From: Enterobacterales bacterium
Lineage (GTDB): Bacteria; Pseudomonadota; Gammaproteobacteria; Enterobacterales; Enterobacteriaceae
Reading direction: 5' to 3'
Assembly: GCA_015655145.1 (NCBI GenBank)
Contig: JAATFO010000077.1
Span: 1 to 64,000 of the forward strand
Length of the DNA stretch: 64,000 nucleotides
In this document: positions 37,456-47,898 of the stretch, piece by piece
Position numbering within the stretch: position 1 is the stretch's first letter
Layout of the letters: each line of letters begins with the position of its first letter
Notes under the pieces: model-generated
The model's database searches: none
What the model was told of the DNA's origin: nothing
What the model saw: the letters and a program-made list of their open reading frames with translations, nothing else
Program-made: the position numbers and the translations under genes

Positions 37456-39437
37456 TATTTCAAACCCGCTTTGCTAATTTCGTCAAAGTGTTGATTCTCA
37501 ATGCTTTCGATTTGTTTAACCGGAACATAGTAATCAACGTCTTCGTCAAAACTTTTGACAATCCAGCTGACGATCATGCCAAGGAATGACAGAACGAGTA
37601 GCCACCATATGTGCCAGATCGCGGCGAAACCAAGGATCAAGCCGAAGAATGAAATCACAATACCGGCACCGGTATTTTTCGGCATATGGATTTCTGCATA
37701 GTGGTCTGGTCGTTTCCAGGCTTCGCCCTTTTCCTTCATTTCCCAAAACGCATCACGTTCATGAACTTCGGGAACAATGGCGAAATTATAGAACGGTGGT
37801 GGTGATGAGGTTGACCATTCCAGCGTACGCGCTCCCCATGGGTCACCCGTTAAATCGCGATTTTTCTCACGGTCACGCACAGAAACCCAGAACTGGATAA
37901 TCTGACACAGAACGCCGACAGCAATCAATGCTGCACCGCAAGCCGCGACCACCAGTAACAAATGGAACTTAGGATCGATATTTTGACTCAGACGACGAGT
38001 CATCCCCATGAAGCCCAGGGCATACAATGGCATAAAGGCGACGAAGAACCCGATGATCCAGAACCAGAAGGCCCGTTTACCCCAGGTTTCGTTCAGGGTG
38101 AAACCAAATGCTTTCGGGAACCAGTAAGTGACGCCGGCAAAACAACCGAAGACAACCCCACCGATAATCACGTTATGAAAGTGTGCAATCAAAAACAGGC
38201 TGTTATGCAGGACAAAGTCAGCACCCGGTACCGCCAGTAATACGCCGGTCATACCACCGACAGAGAACGTGACCAGGAAGCCAATGGTCCACAGCATCGA
38301 AGAGTGCATCTGTATGCGACCCTGATAGATGGTGAACAACCAGTTGAAGATTTTAACGCCTGTCGGGATGGAGATGATCATTGTCATGATGCCGAAGAAG
38401 GCATTAACATTCGCCCCGGCGCCCATGGTGAAGAAGTGGTGCAGCCATACAATAAAAGACAAAATTGTAATGGCGATAGTCGCCCAAACCAGGGACGTAT
38501 AACCGAACAGCCGTTTTTTCGAGAAGGTTGCGGTAATTTCGGAGAACACCCCAAACACCGGCAGTACCAGAATATAAACTTCAGGATGGCCCCAGACCCA
38601 GATCAGGTTGATATACATCATCATGTTGCCGCCCATATCATTGGTAAAGAAATGGAAGCCAAGATAACGGTCAAGGGTCAGTAGTGCCACTACCACGGTC
38701 AGAACCGGGAAAGAAGCGATAATCAAAACGTTAGTACACAGTGCAGCCCAGGTAAACACCGGCATTTTAAACATCGTCATGCCAGGTGCCCGCATTTTCA
38801 GGATAGTAACGAAAAAGTTAATCCCGGTTAATGTGGTCCCGACACCGGAGAGCTGGAGACTCCATATCCAGTAATCCACCCCTACGCCCGGGCTGTATTC
38901 AGCCCCGGAGAGCGGGGGATAAGCCAGCCAGCCAGTCTGGGCGAATTCACCCACACCGAGAGAGAGGTTAACCAGCACCACCCCAGCGGCGGTGAACCAA
39001 AAGCTCAGGTTGTTCAGAAAGGGAAAGGCCACATCGCGTGCGCCAATCTGCAAAGGAACCGCAAGGTTCATCAGACCGACCACAAACGGCATCGCGACAA
39101 AGAAGATCATGATGACGCCGTGGGCGGTAAAAATTTGATCATAGTGATGAGGCGGCAGGAACCCCGCTTCACCGGCGGAGGACAGTACCTGCTGTCCACG
39201 CATCATGATGGCATCGGCAAAACCACGTACTAACATGACAAACGCCATGATGACATACATGATACCCAGTCTTTTGTGATCGACCGAGGTTAGCCACTCA
39301 GACCACAAGTATTGCCATTTGCCAAAATAGGTAATTGCCGCGACGAGCGCGAGACCACCAAGAACGATGGCGGCAATCGTAACCATGATAATGGGTTCGT
39401 GATAGGGGACTGCATCCAGTGTTAATTTTCCGAACAT
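37455..39437 (-). CDS. cyoB: Cytochrome bo3 oxidase subunit I
   Basis: Catalytic subunit of the ubiquinol oxidase, which reduces oxygen and pumps protons. The 660-aa product carries the haem and copper ligand motifs [29 protein letters not shown] (His and cross-linked Tyr), HHFFTMG and [15 protein letters not shown] precedes the ATG at 39437; the earlier ATG would lie within cyoA. Confidence 0.97.
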   Translation of the reverse strand: MFGKLTLDAVPYHEPIIMVTIAAIVLGGLALVAAITYFGKWQYLWSEWLTSVDHKRLGIMYVIMAFVMLVRGFADAIMMRGQQVLSSAGEAGFLPPHHYDQIFTAHGVIMIFFVAMPFVVGLMNLAVPLQIGARDVAFPFLNNLSFWFTAAGVVLVNLSLGVGEFAQTGWLAYPPLSGAEYSPGVGVDYWIWSLQLSGVGTTLTGINFFVTILKMRAPGMTMFKMPVFTWAALCTNVLIIASFPVLTVVVALLTLDRYLGFHFFTNDMGGNMMMYINLIWVWGHPEVYILVLPVFGVFSEITATFSKKRLFGYTSLVWATIAITILSFIVWLHHFFTMGAGANVNAFFGIMTMIISIPTGVKIFNWLFTIYQGRIQMHSSMLWTIGFLVTFSVGGMTGVLLAVPGADFVLHNSLFLIAHFHNVIIGGVVFGCFAGVTYWFPKAFGFTLNETWGKRAFWFWIIGFFVAFMPLYALGFMGMTRRLSQNIDPKFHLLLVVAACGAALIAVGVLCQIIQFWVSVRDREKNRDLTGDPWGARTLEWSTSSPPPFYNFAIVPEVHERDAFWEMKEKGEAWKRPDHYAEIHMPKNTGAGIVISFFGLILGFAAIWHIWWLLVLSFLGMIVSWIVKSFDEDVDYYVPVKQIESIENQHFDEISKAGLK

Positions 39438-39441
39438 CGTT

Positions 39442-40368
39442 TTATTCCTCAGCTCCCGCGTGAGACGCTTCACTCATGTCCATGCCTTTGTGACCAGACA
39501 TGTCCATCTTCCCGTGGTTCGTCATGAATTTGTCGATAACGTGCTGGAACAATTCACTATCCGCGCTGGAGAAAAACTCAACCGGGTGATTTTCATCAGG
39601 TGTTGCCAGCTTCTCAAAATCCTCCATGGTGGTTAAGGTATTCGGTGACTGCCTTGCTTTGGCGACCCACTCTTCAAATGAAGCCTGATCCGGTGTAGAG
39701 ATTGCTTTAAATTTCATACCAGAGAAACCACGGCCACTAAAACTTGCCGACATTCCGTCAAACGCACCGGGTTCATTGGCGATCAAATGCAGTTTGGTCT
39801 GCATACCCGCCATGGCGTAGATCTGACTTCCCAGGGTTGGAATGAAGAAGGAGTTCATGACAGAATTAGAGGTCACTTTGAAGTTCACCGGCGTGTTTAC
39901 CGGGAATGCTATCTGGTTGACGGTAGCAATCTTTTGTTCCGGATAGATGAATAACCATTTCCAGTCTAACGCAATCACATCAATCTCAATTGGCTTAACA
40001 TCCGAAACCAATGGTTTGGCTGGATCCAGCGCATGGGTTGATTTCCAGGTGAGAATACCAAGGAACAGAATGATGAGGATGGGAATTGTCCAGACCACCG
40101 CTTCTACTTTATTCGAGTGTGACCAGTTCGGACTGTATTTTGCGTTGGTATTGGAGGCACGGTATTTCCATGCAAACACCAGCGCCATCAGGACTGCGGG
40201 GATGACAACGATTAACATCAAGCCAAAAGCTGTCAGTATTAGTGAACGTTGCTCCATTGCAATCTGACCTTTGGGATCTAACAAAGCACTATCACAGCCA
40301 CTTAGCAATAAAGTGCCTGCAATTAATGACAAAATCCCCAAACTTTTATTGTATTTCTTGAGTCTCAT
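39442..40368 (-). CDS. cyoA: Cytochrome bo3 oxidase subunit II (lipoprotein)
   Basis: A 308-aa subunit with a lipoprotein signal (lipobox LLLSGC), two membrane segments and a cupredoxin domain without CuA ligands. The C-terminal tail is rich in His and Met ([11 protein letters not shown]), as in E. coli. First gene of the cyo operon. Confidence 0.96.
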   Translation of the reverse strand: MRLKKYNKSLGILSLIAGTLLLSGCDSALLDPKGQIAMEQRSLILTAFGLMLIVVIPAVLMALVFAWKYRASNTNAKYSPNWSHSNKVEAVVWTIPILIILFLGILTWKSTHALDPAKPLVSDVKPIEIDVIALDWKWLFIYPEQKIATVNQIAFPVNTPVNFKVTSNSVMNSFFIPTLGSQIYAMAGMQTKLHLIANEPGAFDGMSASFSGRGFSGMKFKAISTPDQASFEEWVAKARQSPNTLTTMEDFEKLATPDENHPVEFFSSADSELFQHVIDKFMTNHGKMDMSGHKGMDMSEASHAGAEE

Positions 40369-40816
40369 TTAACGACCTCAATGACAAGGGCTCTATTGTC
40401 GTTTAAGTGTGGCGGCATTTTACGGTAAGGTTTATGCAGTGTAAACCAGCTTAAGAATGTGTCAGGCAGGTGTTGACATCTTTTGTTAAGGGTGTCACAG
40501 ATGTTGCAGGAGGTGACAAAATATTAACACCCTCAAGCAGTTGGTAGCGATATAGCCAAAAAAACTGTATTTCTTCAAAATAAAAACAGGAGATATATAA
40601 ACAACGAAAATAATAATCAAAATTTTAACAAAAATGCATCATTTAAGCGATGAACATTAAATCGAAATAATCACCTACCGGTTTTTAATTACCCGCCAGA
40701 TTGATGTTAACGCACTTACAACAGTTCTGCTTATTTTTTTCAAATAACACTGAATGCTTAAATGGTTATGTTTCTCATTCTCATTTATTGTTTCAATAGT
40801 AAACAATAATGCTGTT
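40369..40816 (-). promoter_or_regulatory. Upstream region of the cyo operon
   Basis: 448 bp without a gene, AT-rich. Read on the minus strand, TGTTAATATTTTGTCA (about 40517-40532) resembles an ArcA-type GTTAA repeat, fitting oxygen control known for cyo. GGGTGT/ACACCC repeats flank it. The match is by eye only. Confidence 0.35.
40785..40809. other. AT-rich palindrome after ampG
   Basis: TTATTGTTT (40785-40793) and AAACAATAA (40801-40809) make a perfect 9-bp inverted repeat with a 7-nt spacer, 7 bp past the ampG stop on the minus strand. It could be an ampG terminator or a protein site; no GC stem is present. Confidence 0.35.
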
Positions 40817-42301
40817 TTACTCCCGTGTCAGGTGCGCGTTGCGTAAGGCGAGATAGTCCAGTACGCTGCCTGTCAGAATGCCCAGCAATGCCAACGATAT
40901 GCCCGTTTTAAAAAGCCATATCGACCAGGTATGAACAGTCAGCCAGCCTACGCTTTCCAACGCCAGTAACGCCAGCCAGACACTTAAAATAATACCGCCA
41001 AACGTGAGTGTTCTTAGCGCCCAGCGATAGCCATTGTCGCATGTATTGCGTGCTATAAAAGTGCCGGTTCGTTGTGTGTATTCCAGCGTGTGTTTACAGG
41101 CGGTCAATAAAATGAGCCCTGGCAGAGCAGCTATCACAGAAAAGGCATAAAATGTCGGCCAGCCCCACAGTTCAACCAGCCAGCCCGCGGCGGGTCCGAC
41201 ATAGACGCGCCCAACGGCAGAAAGTGCCGAAAGCAAGGCAAATTGCGTGGCCGAAAATGATTTATTGCATAACGTCATTAGCAGCGCGACAAACGCGGCT
41301 GTTCCCATGCCCCCGCATAAGTTCTCGACAAATACCGCGCTTGCCATGCTGAGCAGATGTTTATCCGTTATTGAAAGCAGCCAGTAACCCAGATTGGAGA
41401 TCGCTTGCAGTATGCCGAACAGCATCAATGCGCGGAACAGGCTCAGGCGTTGCATTAACGCACCGCCGTACAATGCACCAATAATAGTTGCCAGTAGACC
41501 CAGCGTTTTGTCGACCAGGCCGACATCGCCGGCATCGAAGCCAATCCCCCGAATTAAAAAGGTGGTGGTCAGGCTGGCGGCAAAGGCATCTCCCAGTTTG
41601 TAGAGAATGATCAGCGAAAGAATCAACCAGGCATTGTTACGTCGGAAAAAATCACCCATCGGCGCCACAATGGCTTGTTCGAGGGTTTTAGGTTGCGATA
41701 TCGCATGGGTCGGCTCATCGGCCAGCAGTGTGGCGATAACACCTGGCACCATCATCAGCGCCATTAACCAATACGTCGCTTGCCAGCCAAGGTAGCGGTC
41801 CGCCAGCCACAGAGCCAGTCCGCCGGACACTAACATTGCCAGACGATAACCCAGAACAGTAATGGCGGCGCCGCTGCCACGCTCTTCGGCGGGGAGCACA
41901 TCGGTTTTCCAGGCATCAAACACAATATCCTGTGAGGCCGAGCAAAATGCGACACAAACGGCCAGCACTGCCAGCATACTCAGGTCACGGGCGGGTGTCA
42001 TCATGCCCATCAGCACGATACCAACCATTAACAGCAATTGCGAAATTAGCAGCCAGCCACGGCGTCGGCCAAAAAAAGGCGGCGTATAGCGGTCCATTGC
42101 CGGCGCCCACAGAAATTTAAAGACATAGGCCTGACCTACAAGAGAAAAGAAACCAATGGTTTTGAGATCCACGCCATCAACAGTCATCCAGGCTTGCAAG
42201 GTACCGGATGTCAGCGCCAGCGGTAATCCTGAGGCGAAGCCTAACAACAGCAGTAGGGGGGCGTTACGTTGGGTAAAGAGTTGCAAATAGTGGCTGGACA
42301 T
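40817..42301 (-). CDS. ampG: Muropeptide permease AmpG
   Basis: Inner-membrane MFS importer of anhydro-muropeptides for cell-wall recycling. The 494-aa product (E. coli 491) has about 14 hydrophobic segments and the conserved LLLGFASGLPLALTSGTLQAW and SQDIVFDAWKTDVL. ATG at 42301 is taken as the start because it matches the family N-terminus. It follows yajG by 53 bp. Confidence 0.95.
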   Translation of the reverse strand: MSSHYLQLFTQRNAPLLLLLGFASGLPLALTSGTLQAWMTVDGVDLKTIGFFSLVGQAYVFKFLWAPAMDRYTPPFFGRRRGWLLISQLLLMVGIVLMGMMTPARDLSMLAVLAVCVAFCSASQDIVFDAWKTDVLPAEERGSGAAITVLGYRLAMLVSGGLALWLADRYLGWQATYWLMALMMVPGVIATLLADEPTHAISQPKTLEQAIVAPMGDFFRRNNAWLILSLIILYKLGDAFAASLTTTFLIRGIGFDAGDVGLVDKTLGLLATIIGALYGGALMQRLSLFRALMLFGILQAISNLGYWLLSITDKHLLSMASAVFVENLCGGMGTAAFVALLMTLCNKSFSATQFALLSALSAVGRVYVGPAAGWLVELWGWPTFYAFSVIAALPGLILLTACKHTLEYTQRTGTFIARNTCDNGYRWALRTLTFGGIILSVWLALLALESVGWLTVHTWSIWLFKTGISLALLGILTGSVLDYLALRNAHLTRE

Positions 42302-42354
42302 ACGAACCTTAATTTTTTGCCCGGCAATGCTGCCGGGCAAACAGGAATGACGAC

Positions 42355-42933
42355 TTAATGCGCATTCTGTTTAATGAAATTATTGACACTCGTATCTTGT
42401 GCCATATCGGCAATGACGTCGCTAAGCGTAGCGTTGACCGCATTGGTGATTTTCTCGTTCGTGGCGGTAAAGGCACCCTCAATGCTATAGGTCTGACGAT
42501 AGTTTTTCACTTGTTTGCTGCCATTCTTTGCCGTGGCAATAATAGAAATATCCGCTTTGGTCGTGATGCTGTAACGTACATTGCCCTGGGTGACGTCGGC
42601 ATAAAGGTTGTTCACGACGATTTGCAGGTCAACAGCACCATTTGGCCCGATCATATAACCGCGTGCGGTCATCTGCTTTTCCAGCACTTCTTGCAGCAGG
42701 AAACGGAGATCACGTGATGGCGTTAGTGTAACCAACTGGTTGTCGCGAGTCACTTTCGCCAGGGCCTGATCGCTACGCTGGTCGGCGCCGTTAATGCTGA
42801 CGGTTACGCCCATCAGGCTGGGATCCTGTTGCGGTAACTGAATTTTGGGTTGAACGTCAAGGGTGTTGCTGTTGTTTGCACAGCTCGCCAGAATCAAGGC
42901 TGCCAGCAGTGGAAAGAGTAATTTTTTAAACAT
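42355..42933 (-). CDS. yajG: Lipoprotein YajG
   Basis: A 192-aa predicted outer-membrane lipoprotein with lipobox ILASCA after a short hydrophobic segment. Same length and place (next to ampG) as in E. coli. Function unknown. Confidence 0.93.
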   Translation of the reverse strand: MFKKLLFPLLAALILASCANNSNTLDVQPKIQLPQQDPSLMGVTVSINGADQRSDQALAKVTRDNQLVTLTPSRDLRFLLQEVLEKQMTARGYMIGPNGAVDLQIVVNNLYADVTQGNVRYSITTKADISIIATAKNGSKQVKNYRQTYSIEGAFTATNEKITNAVNATLSDVIADMAQDTSVNNFIKQNAH

Positions 42934-43210
42934 GCTTGTTTTCTCGATAACGTTGGAGGTATGGCTGACAAAACTGCGGCCATCATATCATTGACGTGCA
43001 GCGAAGGAAGCCCCCGATAACGCGTAATTTCATTGCGTTGACGTTTTTACTGGTTGCCATGCCCCGGCGACAGGCGATGTCATGTCGGGTCTGGGCGGTT
43101 AACTTGCGACATTACCCATAAGCGGACAAAAATACGGTGCCGTGTTTTCTGTGGAAACAGTAAAATAGAGTAAAAAATGCCGACGATCATTTAACGAAAT
43201 GTGATGATGT

Positions 43211-43217
43211 TCTTAGC
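43211..43217. repeat. Direct repeat (left) flanking MITE-like element
   Basis: TCTTAGC at 43211-43217 is repeated at 43359-43365, directly flanking the element. This looks like a target-site duplication made on insertion. Confidence 0.5.
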
Positions 43218-43358
43218 GCCTGGCCCATCAGGCAAATTTTACTTGCCACGTTGGCCCTGGGCAGTGCGCGAAATCCTCACGTACTGCGTGTACGCTCCGG
43301 TTTCCCCGCGCTGTCCGTGTCCATATTGACGGCGACAATAATACCTACTGGGCCAGGC
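43218..43358. repeat. 141-bp dispersed repeat with terminal inverted repeats (MITE-like), copy 2
   Basis: Starts GCCTGGCCCATCAGG and ends CCTACTGGGCCAGGC; the ends match as inverted repeats at 13 of 15 positions. It is flanked by the direct repeat TCTTAGC. It is the reverse complement of 17621-17761 with about nine changes. There is no coding capacity. It sits between the yajG/bolA promoter region and bolA. Confidence 0.78.
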
Positions 43359-43388
43359 TCTTAGCAACAGTGCTGAGGTGTAACCATA

Positions 43389-43706
43389 ATGATGATGCAT
43401 GAACAGATAGAAGAGAAATTAATCACTGCGTTTCACCCTCGACACATGGAGGTTCATGACGAAAGTCATCGCCATCACGTGCCTGAGGGTGCTGAAAGCC
43501 ATTTCAGGGTGGTTATTGTCAGCGACAGTTTTACGGATCAGCGCCCCTTGCAGCGCCATCGGGCGGTTTACGGCGTATTAGCAGAGGCATTGGCTGGCAG
43601 TGTACATGCCCTGGCATTGCACACCTATACGCCGACTGAATGGGAAAGCGCCTCGGGTAATCTGGCGGCATCCCCTCCCTGTTATGGCGGCAAAACGTCA
43701 ATATAA
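43389..43706 (+). CDS. bolA: BolA-family protein
   Basis: A 105-aa BolA, which works with monothiol glutaredoxin in iron-sulfur handling and in E. coli affects morphology in stationary phase. It has the core [23 protein letters not shown] and the helix [23 protein letters not shown] lies nine bases before the first of three Met codons. The dispersed repeat is 30 bp upstream. Confidence 0.94.
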   Translation: MMMHEQIEEKLITAFHPRHMEVHDESHRHHVPEGAESHFRVVIVSDSFTDQRPLQRHRAVYGVLAEALAGSVHALALHTYTPTEWESASGNLAASPPCYGGKTSI

Positions 43707-44026
43707 TCTCATGGCATTATTTCCCTCATCATGCCAGTTGGATCTGTTGTTTATTTTTCAGTGCTTTCTGACACCAGAAAGTTGCATTTTGCGATTTTCG
43801 TCGGATTTTGTAAAAAGTGCCTGATTGTGGGCGGTTTGCGTTCTCGACTCGATACAGTGATGCCGCTATAATGCGACGTCTATTTTTCCGGAATGTCTTC
43901 GGGATGCTTTTGGTAATCGGGCGTTCAGTGTTAAAAACAGGCATCGCCCCGGTTGCGCCAGATTTCATGTAGCTATTGCGTGGTGTCTGAAGCTTACCGA
44001 GTACGTGATTTTTTTGAGGTAACAAG
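43707..44026. other. 320-bp intergenic region bolA-tig
   Basis: No gene and no clear hairpin with a T run. The tig promoter should lie here; GAGGTAACAAG just before the ATG is the tig ribosome site. Confidence 0.4.
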
Positions 44027-45331
44027 ATGCAAGTTTCAGTAGAAACCACCCAGGGCCTGGGCCGCCGCGTTACGATTACTGTCGCCTCCGACAGCATCGA
44101 AAGTGCGGTGAAAAAAGAGCTGGCTGATGCGGCTAAAAAAGTCCGTATCGACGGTTTTCGTAAAGGCAAAGTGCCGATGAATATTGTTGAACGACGTTAC
44201 AGTTCTTCTGTTCGTCAGGACGTGCTGGGCAACCTGATGCAGCGTAGTTTTGTTGATGCCATCATCAACGAGAAGATCAATCCTGTTGGCGCGCCGAATT
44301 ATGTGCCTGGTGAATACAAACCAGGTGAAGACTTTACTTACTCGGTCGAATTTGAAGTTTATCCGGAAGTTGAACTGAAAGGCCTGGAGTCTATCGAAGT
44401 CGATAAGCCGATTGTCGAAGTAACGGATAAAGATGTTGACGACATGCTGGAAACGCTGCGCAAACAGCAGGCAACCTGGAAAGCGAAAGAAGATGCGGTG
44501 ACAGCGGAAGATCGTGTTACGGTTGATTTTGTCGGCTCCATTGACGGGGAAGCGTTTGAAGGCGGTAAAGCGGCGGATTTCGTGCTGGCCATGGGCCAGG
44601 GACGAATGATCCCAGGTTTTGAAGACGGATTGCTGGGCCATAAAGCCGGAGAAGAATTTGTCGTTGAGGTGAAATTCCCGGATGATTATCATGCTGAAAA
44701 CCTGAAAGGCAAAGCCGCGAAGTTCGACATTGTATTGAAGAAAGTGGAAGAACGCGATTTACCGGAGCTCAATGAAGAGTTCATCAAGCGTTTCGGCGTG
44801 GACGATGGTTCAATAGCGGGTTTGCGTACCGAGGTGCGTAAGAATATGGAACGTGAACTGAAAGGCGCGATCCGTAACCGGATGAAGTCTCAGGTGCTTG
44901 ACGGCCTGGTGAAATCCAATGAAGTCGATGTGCCGGTGGCATTGATCGACGGTGAAATTAATGTGTTACGTCGCCAGGCCGCACAGCGTTTCGGTGGTGA
45001 CGAGAAACAGGCGCTTGAATTGCCGCGTGAGTTGTTTGCAGAAGAGGCGAAACGACGTGCCATCGTGGGCTTGTTGTTGGGTGAAGTGATTCGTTCCCAT
45101 GAGCTAAATGCCGATGAAGAACGCGTGAAGACATTGATTGAAGAAATGGCTTCTGCTTATGAAGATCCGCAAGAAGTGATCGAGTTTTACAATAAAAATA
45201 AAGAATTAATGGACAACATGCGCAATGTTGCGCTTGAAGAGCAGGCGATTGAATCGGTACTGGCTAAAGCTAAAGTGACTGATAAGCCGGCTAACTTCAA
45301 GGACTTGATCAATCAGGTTGCCGCAGCCTGA
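44027..45331 (+). CDS. tig: Trigger factor
   Basis: Ribosome-bound chaperone and prolyl isomerase for nascent chains. The 434-aa product has the ribosome-binding signature GFRKGKVP (about 43-50), an FKBP-type domain (about 150-245; [19 protein letters not shown]) and the helical C-terminal arms. E. coli length is 432. It begins the tig / clpP-clpX / lon proteostasis block. Confidence 0.97.
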   Translation: MQVSVETTQGLGRRVTITVASDSIESAVKKELADAAKKVRIDGFRKGKVPMNIVERRYSSSVRQDVLGNLMQRSFVDAIINEKINPVGAPNYVPGEYKPGEDFTYSVEFEVYPEVELKGLESIEVDKPIVEVTDKDVDDMLETLRKQQATWKAKEDAVTAEDRVTVDFVGSIDGEAFEGGKAADFVLAMGQGRMIPGFEDGLLGHKAGEEFVVEVKFPDDYHAENLKGKAAKFDIVLKKVEERDLPELNEEFIKRFGVDDGSIAGLRTEVRKNMERELKGAIRNRMKSQVLDGLVKSNEVDVPVALIDGEINVLRRQAAQRFGGDEKQALELPRELFAEEAKRRAIVGLLLGEVIRSHELNADEERVKTLIEEMASAYEDPQEVIEFYNKNKELMDNMRNVALEEQAIESVLAKAKVTDKPANFKDLINQVAAA

Positions 45332-45356
45332 TGCTTTTTTTTGTCATGTTGATCCG

Positions 45357-45387
45357 GCCCGCTACCGTTAAGGTGGCGGGCTTTTTT
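45357..45387 (+). terminator. Rho-independent terminator of tig
   Basis: A 10-bp stem GCCCGCTACC/GGTGGCGGGC (one G-U pair), a 5-nt loop and six T's, 26 bp after the tig stop. Confidence 0.9.
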
Positions 45388-45497
45388 GTCATCACTCAAC
45401 AGTAATGCGCACTTTTATCGCTAACTTGCTCAATTAAACGGCAAAATATCGACAATGTTGTTTTTCCTGGCGAGCAATTGATAAAAACGTTGTTATG

Positions 45498-45526
45498 CTT
45501 GAATCCGCAAGGCAACATCCCCAGAT
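45498..45526 (+). promoter_or_regulatory. Sigma-32 (heat-shock) promoter of clpP
   Basis: CTTGAAT (45498-45504) and CCCCAGAT (45519-45526) with a 14-bp spacer match the sigma-32 -35 (CTTGAAA) and -10 (CCCCATNT) elements, about 150 bp before clpP. Confidence 0.75.
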
Positions 45527-45675
45527 AGGTCTTTTACATGATTTGGTGTGGAGGATGAGCTGATCAACCGTCCGGATAGTGTTGGAGGGCGGTAATGTGA
45601 AATAATGCTTTCACGTTACACTGAAGTCGAATCGGTACAGAATGTTGCCAAATAAAATTTATCCAGGAGACGGTC

Positions 45676-46299
45676 ATGTCATACAGTGGCGAACGTGAAT
45701 TAACAGCACCGCATATGGCTTTAGTGCCTATGGTGGTTGAACAAACTTCTCGCGGAGAGCGTTCTTACGACATCTATTCCCGACTGTTAAAAGAACGTGT
45801 GGTCTTCCTGACCGGGCAGGTTGAAGATTACATGGCGAATCTGATCGTCGCGCAGTTGTTATTTCTGGAAGCGGAAAATCCGGAAAAAGATATTTATCTC
45901 TACATTAATTCCCCTGGCGGGGTGATTACGGCAGGGATGTCAATTTATGACACCATGAAGTTCATCAAACCAGACGTAAGTACTATTTGTATGGGACAGG
46001 CGTGTTCCATGGGGGCTTTCTTGCTAACAGCGGGCGCCAAAGGTAAGCGTTTTTGTCTGCCTAATTCTCGGGTGATGACCCACCAGCCATTGGGCGGCTA
46101 TCAGGGACAGGCGACCGATATCGAAATCCATGCGCGCGAAATTCTGAAAGTGAAGCAACGGATGAATGAGCTGATGGCTGAACATACGGGAAAATCTCTT
46201 GAACAAATAGAGAAAGACACTGAGCGGGACCGTTTCCTCTCGGCGAATGAAGCTGTAGAGTATGGTTTGGTCGATTCCATCCTGACGCATCGCGAATAA
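45676..46299 (+). CDS. clpP: ATP-dependent Clp protease proteolytic subunit
   Basis: Serine protease ring that degrades substrates fed by ClpX or ClpA. The 207-aa product equals E. coli in length and keeps Ser111 in [11 protein letters not shown], His136 in MTHQPLGG and Asp185. A short propeptide is expected at the N-terminus. clpX follows after 135 bp, with a 7-bp-stem hairpin (46367-46388) between them. Confidence 0.97.
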   Translation: MSYSGERELTAPHMALVPMVVEQTSRGERSYDIYSRLLKERVVFLTGQVEDYMANLIVAQLLFLEAENPEKDIYLYINSPGGVITAGMSIYDTMKFIKPDVSTICMGQACSMGAFLLTAGAKGKRFCLPNSRVMTHQPLGGYQGQATDIEIHAREILKVKQRMNELMAEHTGKSLEQIEKDTERDRFLSANEAVEYGLVDSILTHRE

Positions 46300-46366
46300 A
46301 GCTCAAAACCTGTTATCGATACGCTATAGTTAATGGGATCGCGGATAACAAATGGCATCGAGTGAG

Positions 46367-46388
46367 GGCAGCAGAAAAAAGTGCTGCC
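46367..46388. other. Hairpin in clpP-clpX intergenic region
   Basis: GGCAGCA and TGCTGCC form a 7-bp stem around GAAAAAAG. There is no T run on the plus strand, so it is probably a processing or attenuation structure rather than a full terminator. Confidence 0.4.
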
Positions 46389-46434
46389 ATCGCCGCATTA
46401 CGATGCGGACGAAGACAAATGAAGAGGTTAACTG

Positions 46435-47709
46435 ATGACAGATAAACGCAAAGACGGTTCAGGTAAACTGCTGTACTGCTCTTTTTGCGGCAAAAGCCAG
46501 CATGAAGTCCGTAAGCTGATTGCCGGGCCGTCAGTGTATATCTGCGATGAGTGTGTCGATTTATGTAACGACATCATTCGCGAAGAGATAAAAGAAGTGG
46601 CCCCGCACCGCGAACGTAGTGCGTTGCCAACGCCGCACGAGATCCGCCACCACCTTGATGATTATGTCATCGGTCAGGAGAAGGCAAAAAAAGTTCTGGC
46701 TGTCGCGGTATATAACCATTACAAGCGATTACGTAATGGCGATACCAGTAATGGTATTGAACTCGGCAAAAGTAATATTTTGTTGATTGGTCCTACAGGG
46801 AGCGGCAAAACGCTGTTGGCAGAAACACTGGCGCGCTTGTTGGATGTTCCGTTCACCATGGCTGATGCAACGACGCTAACCGAAGCCGGTTACGTGGGTG
46901 AAGATGTCGAAAATATTATTCAGAAACTGTTGCAGAAGTGCGATTATGACGTACAGAAAGCACAACGCGGTATTGTCTACATCGATGAAATCGATAAAAT
47001 TTCTCGTAAATCGGATAATCCGTCGATAACGCGTGATGTCTCCGGTGAAGGGGTTCAGCAGGCGTTACTGAAACTGATTGAAGGAACCGTAGCCGCTGTG
47101 CCTCCGCAAGGGGGACGTAAACATCCACAACAAGAATTTCTGCAGGTGGATACATCGAAGATCCTGTTTATCTGCGGTGGGGCGTTTGCTGGTCTTGATA
47201 AAGTGATTTCCCAGCGAGTGGAAACCGGAACGGGGATTGGTTTTGGCGCGACGGTGAAAGGGAAATCGCAGAAAGCGACGGAAGGGCAATTACTGGAACA
47301 AGTTGAGCCGGAAGATTTGATCAAGTTTGGCCTGATCCCTGAATTCATTGGTCGCTTACCGGTTGTCGCAACGTTGAATGAATTGAGCGAAGATGCATTG
47401 ATTCAGATTTTGCGTGAACCGAAAAACGCACTGACAAAACAGTATCAGGCGTTGTTCAACCTGGAAGGCGTGGATCTGGAGTTTCGTGATGAGGCGTTAA
47501 CCGCGATTGCGAAAAAAGCCATGATGCGTAAAACGGGGGCGCGTGGTCTGCGTTCTATCGTTGAAGCCGCATTACTGGAAACCATGTATAACTTGCCTTC
47601 CATGGACGATGTTGAAAAAGTGGTGATTGATGACTCAGTTATTGAGGGACAATCAGAGCCGATGCTGATCTACGGAAAGCATGAGGCGCAACAGGCTTCT
47701 GGTGAATAA
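46435..47709 (+). CDS. clpX: Clp protease ATPase subunit ClpX
   Basis: AAA+ unfoldase for ClpP. The 424-aa product has the N-terminal zinc finger (CSFCGKS with ICDECVDLC), Walker A GPTGSGKT, pore loop GYVGEDVE, Walker [10 protein letters not shown] and the RKH-type loop region. Length equals E. coli. Confidence 0.97.
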   Translation: MTDKRKDGSGKLLYCSFCGKSQHEVRKLIAGPSVYICDECVDLCNDIIREEIKEVAPHRERSALPTPHEIRHHLDDYVIGQEKAKKVLAVAVYNHYKRLRNGDTSNGIELGKSNILLIGPTGSGKTLLAETLARLLDVPFTMADATTLTEAGYVGEDVENIIQKLLQKCDYDVQKAQRGIVYIDEIDKISRKSDNPSITRDVSGEGVQQALLKLIEGTVAAVPPQGGRKHPQQEFLQVDTSKILFICGGAFAGLDKVISQRVETGTGIGFGATVKGKSQKATEGQLLEQVEPEDLIKFGLIPEFIGRLPVVATLNELSEDALIQILREPKNALTKQYQALFNLEGVDLEFRDEALTAIAKKAMMRKTGARGLRSIVEAALLETMYNLPSMDDVEKVVIDDSVIEGQSEPMLIYGKHEAQQASGE

Positions 47710-47740
47710 ATAACTACGTTAATCCAGCGAGTTATCTTAA

Positions 47741-47770
47741 CAAAGGGGAAAATTTTTTCCCCTTTGTTTT
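47741..47770 (+). terminator. Rho-independent terminator of clpPX
   Basis: CAAAGGGGAAA pairs with TTTCCCCTTTG, followed by TTTTTAT, 32 bp after the clpX stop. Confidence 0.85.
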
Positions 47771-47784
47771 TATCATACGCCTGA

Positions 47785-47813
47785 CGTTGAATGTCGGATA
47801 TTCATCCCCATAT
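47785..47813 (+). promoter_or_regulatory. Sigma-32 promoter of lon
   Basis: CGTTGAAT (47785-47792) and CCCCATAT (47806-47813) with a 13-bp spacer match the heat-shock promoter pattern and the known E. coli lon promoter layout. Confidence 0.75.
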
Positions 47814-47898
47814 ACTCAGTTACTTGTGGGTTTAACTGCACATTGTTGCACGATGCGGTTCCCATCACCTGGCGGAAATTAAACTAAGAGAGAGCTCT

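Larger units (their letters stand above)
42934..43388. other. 455-bp divergent region yajG/bolA with repeat insertion
   Basis: No gene. The left 280 bp should hold the promoters of yajG and of bolA. The right part is taken up by the 141-bp repeat at 43218-43358, which leaves only 30 bp between the repeat and the bolA start. Confidence 0.5.

Noticed and set aside
43359-43388. Promoter of bolA placed inside the 30-bp gap
   Set aside because: Too short to hold a full promoter; no -35/-10 pair is seen there.
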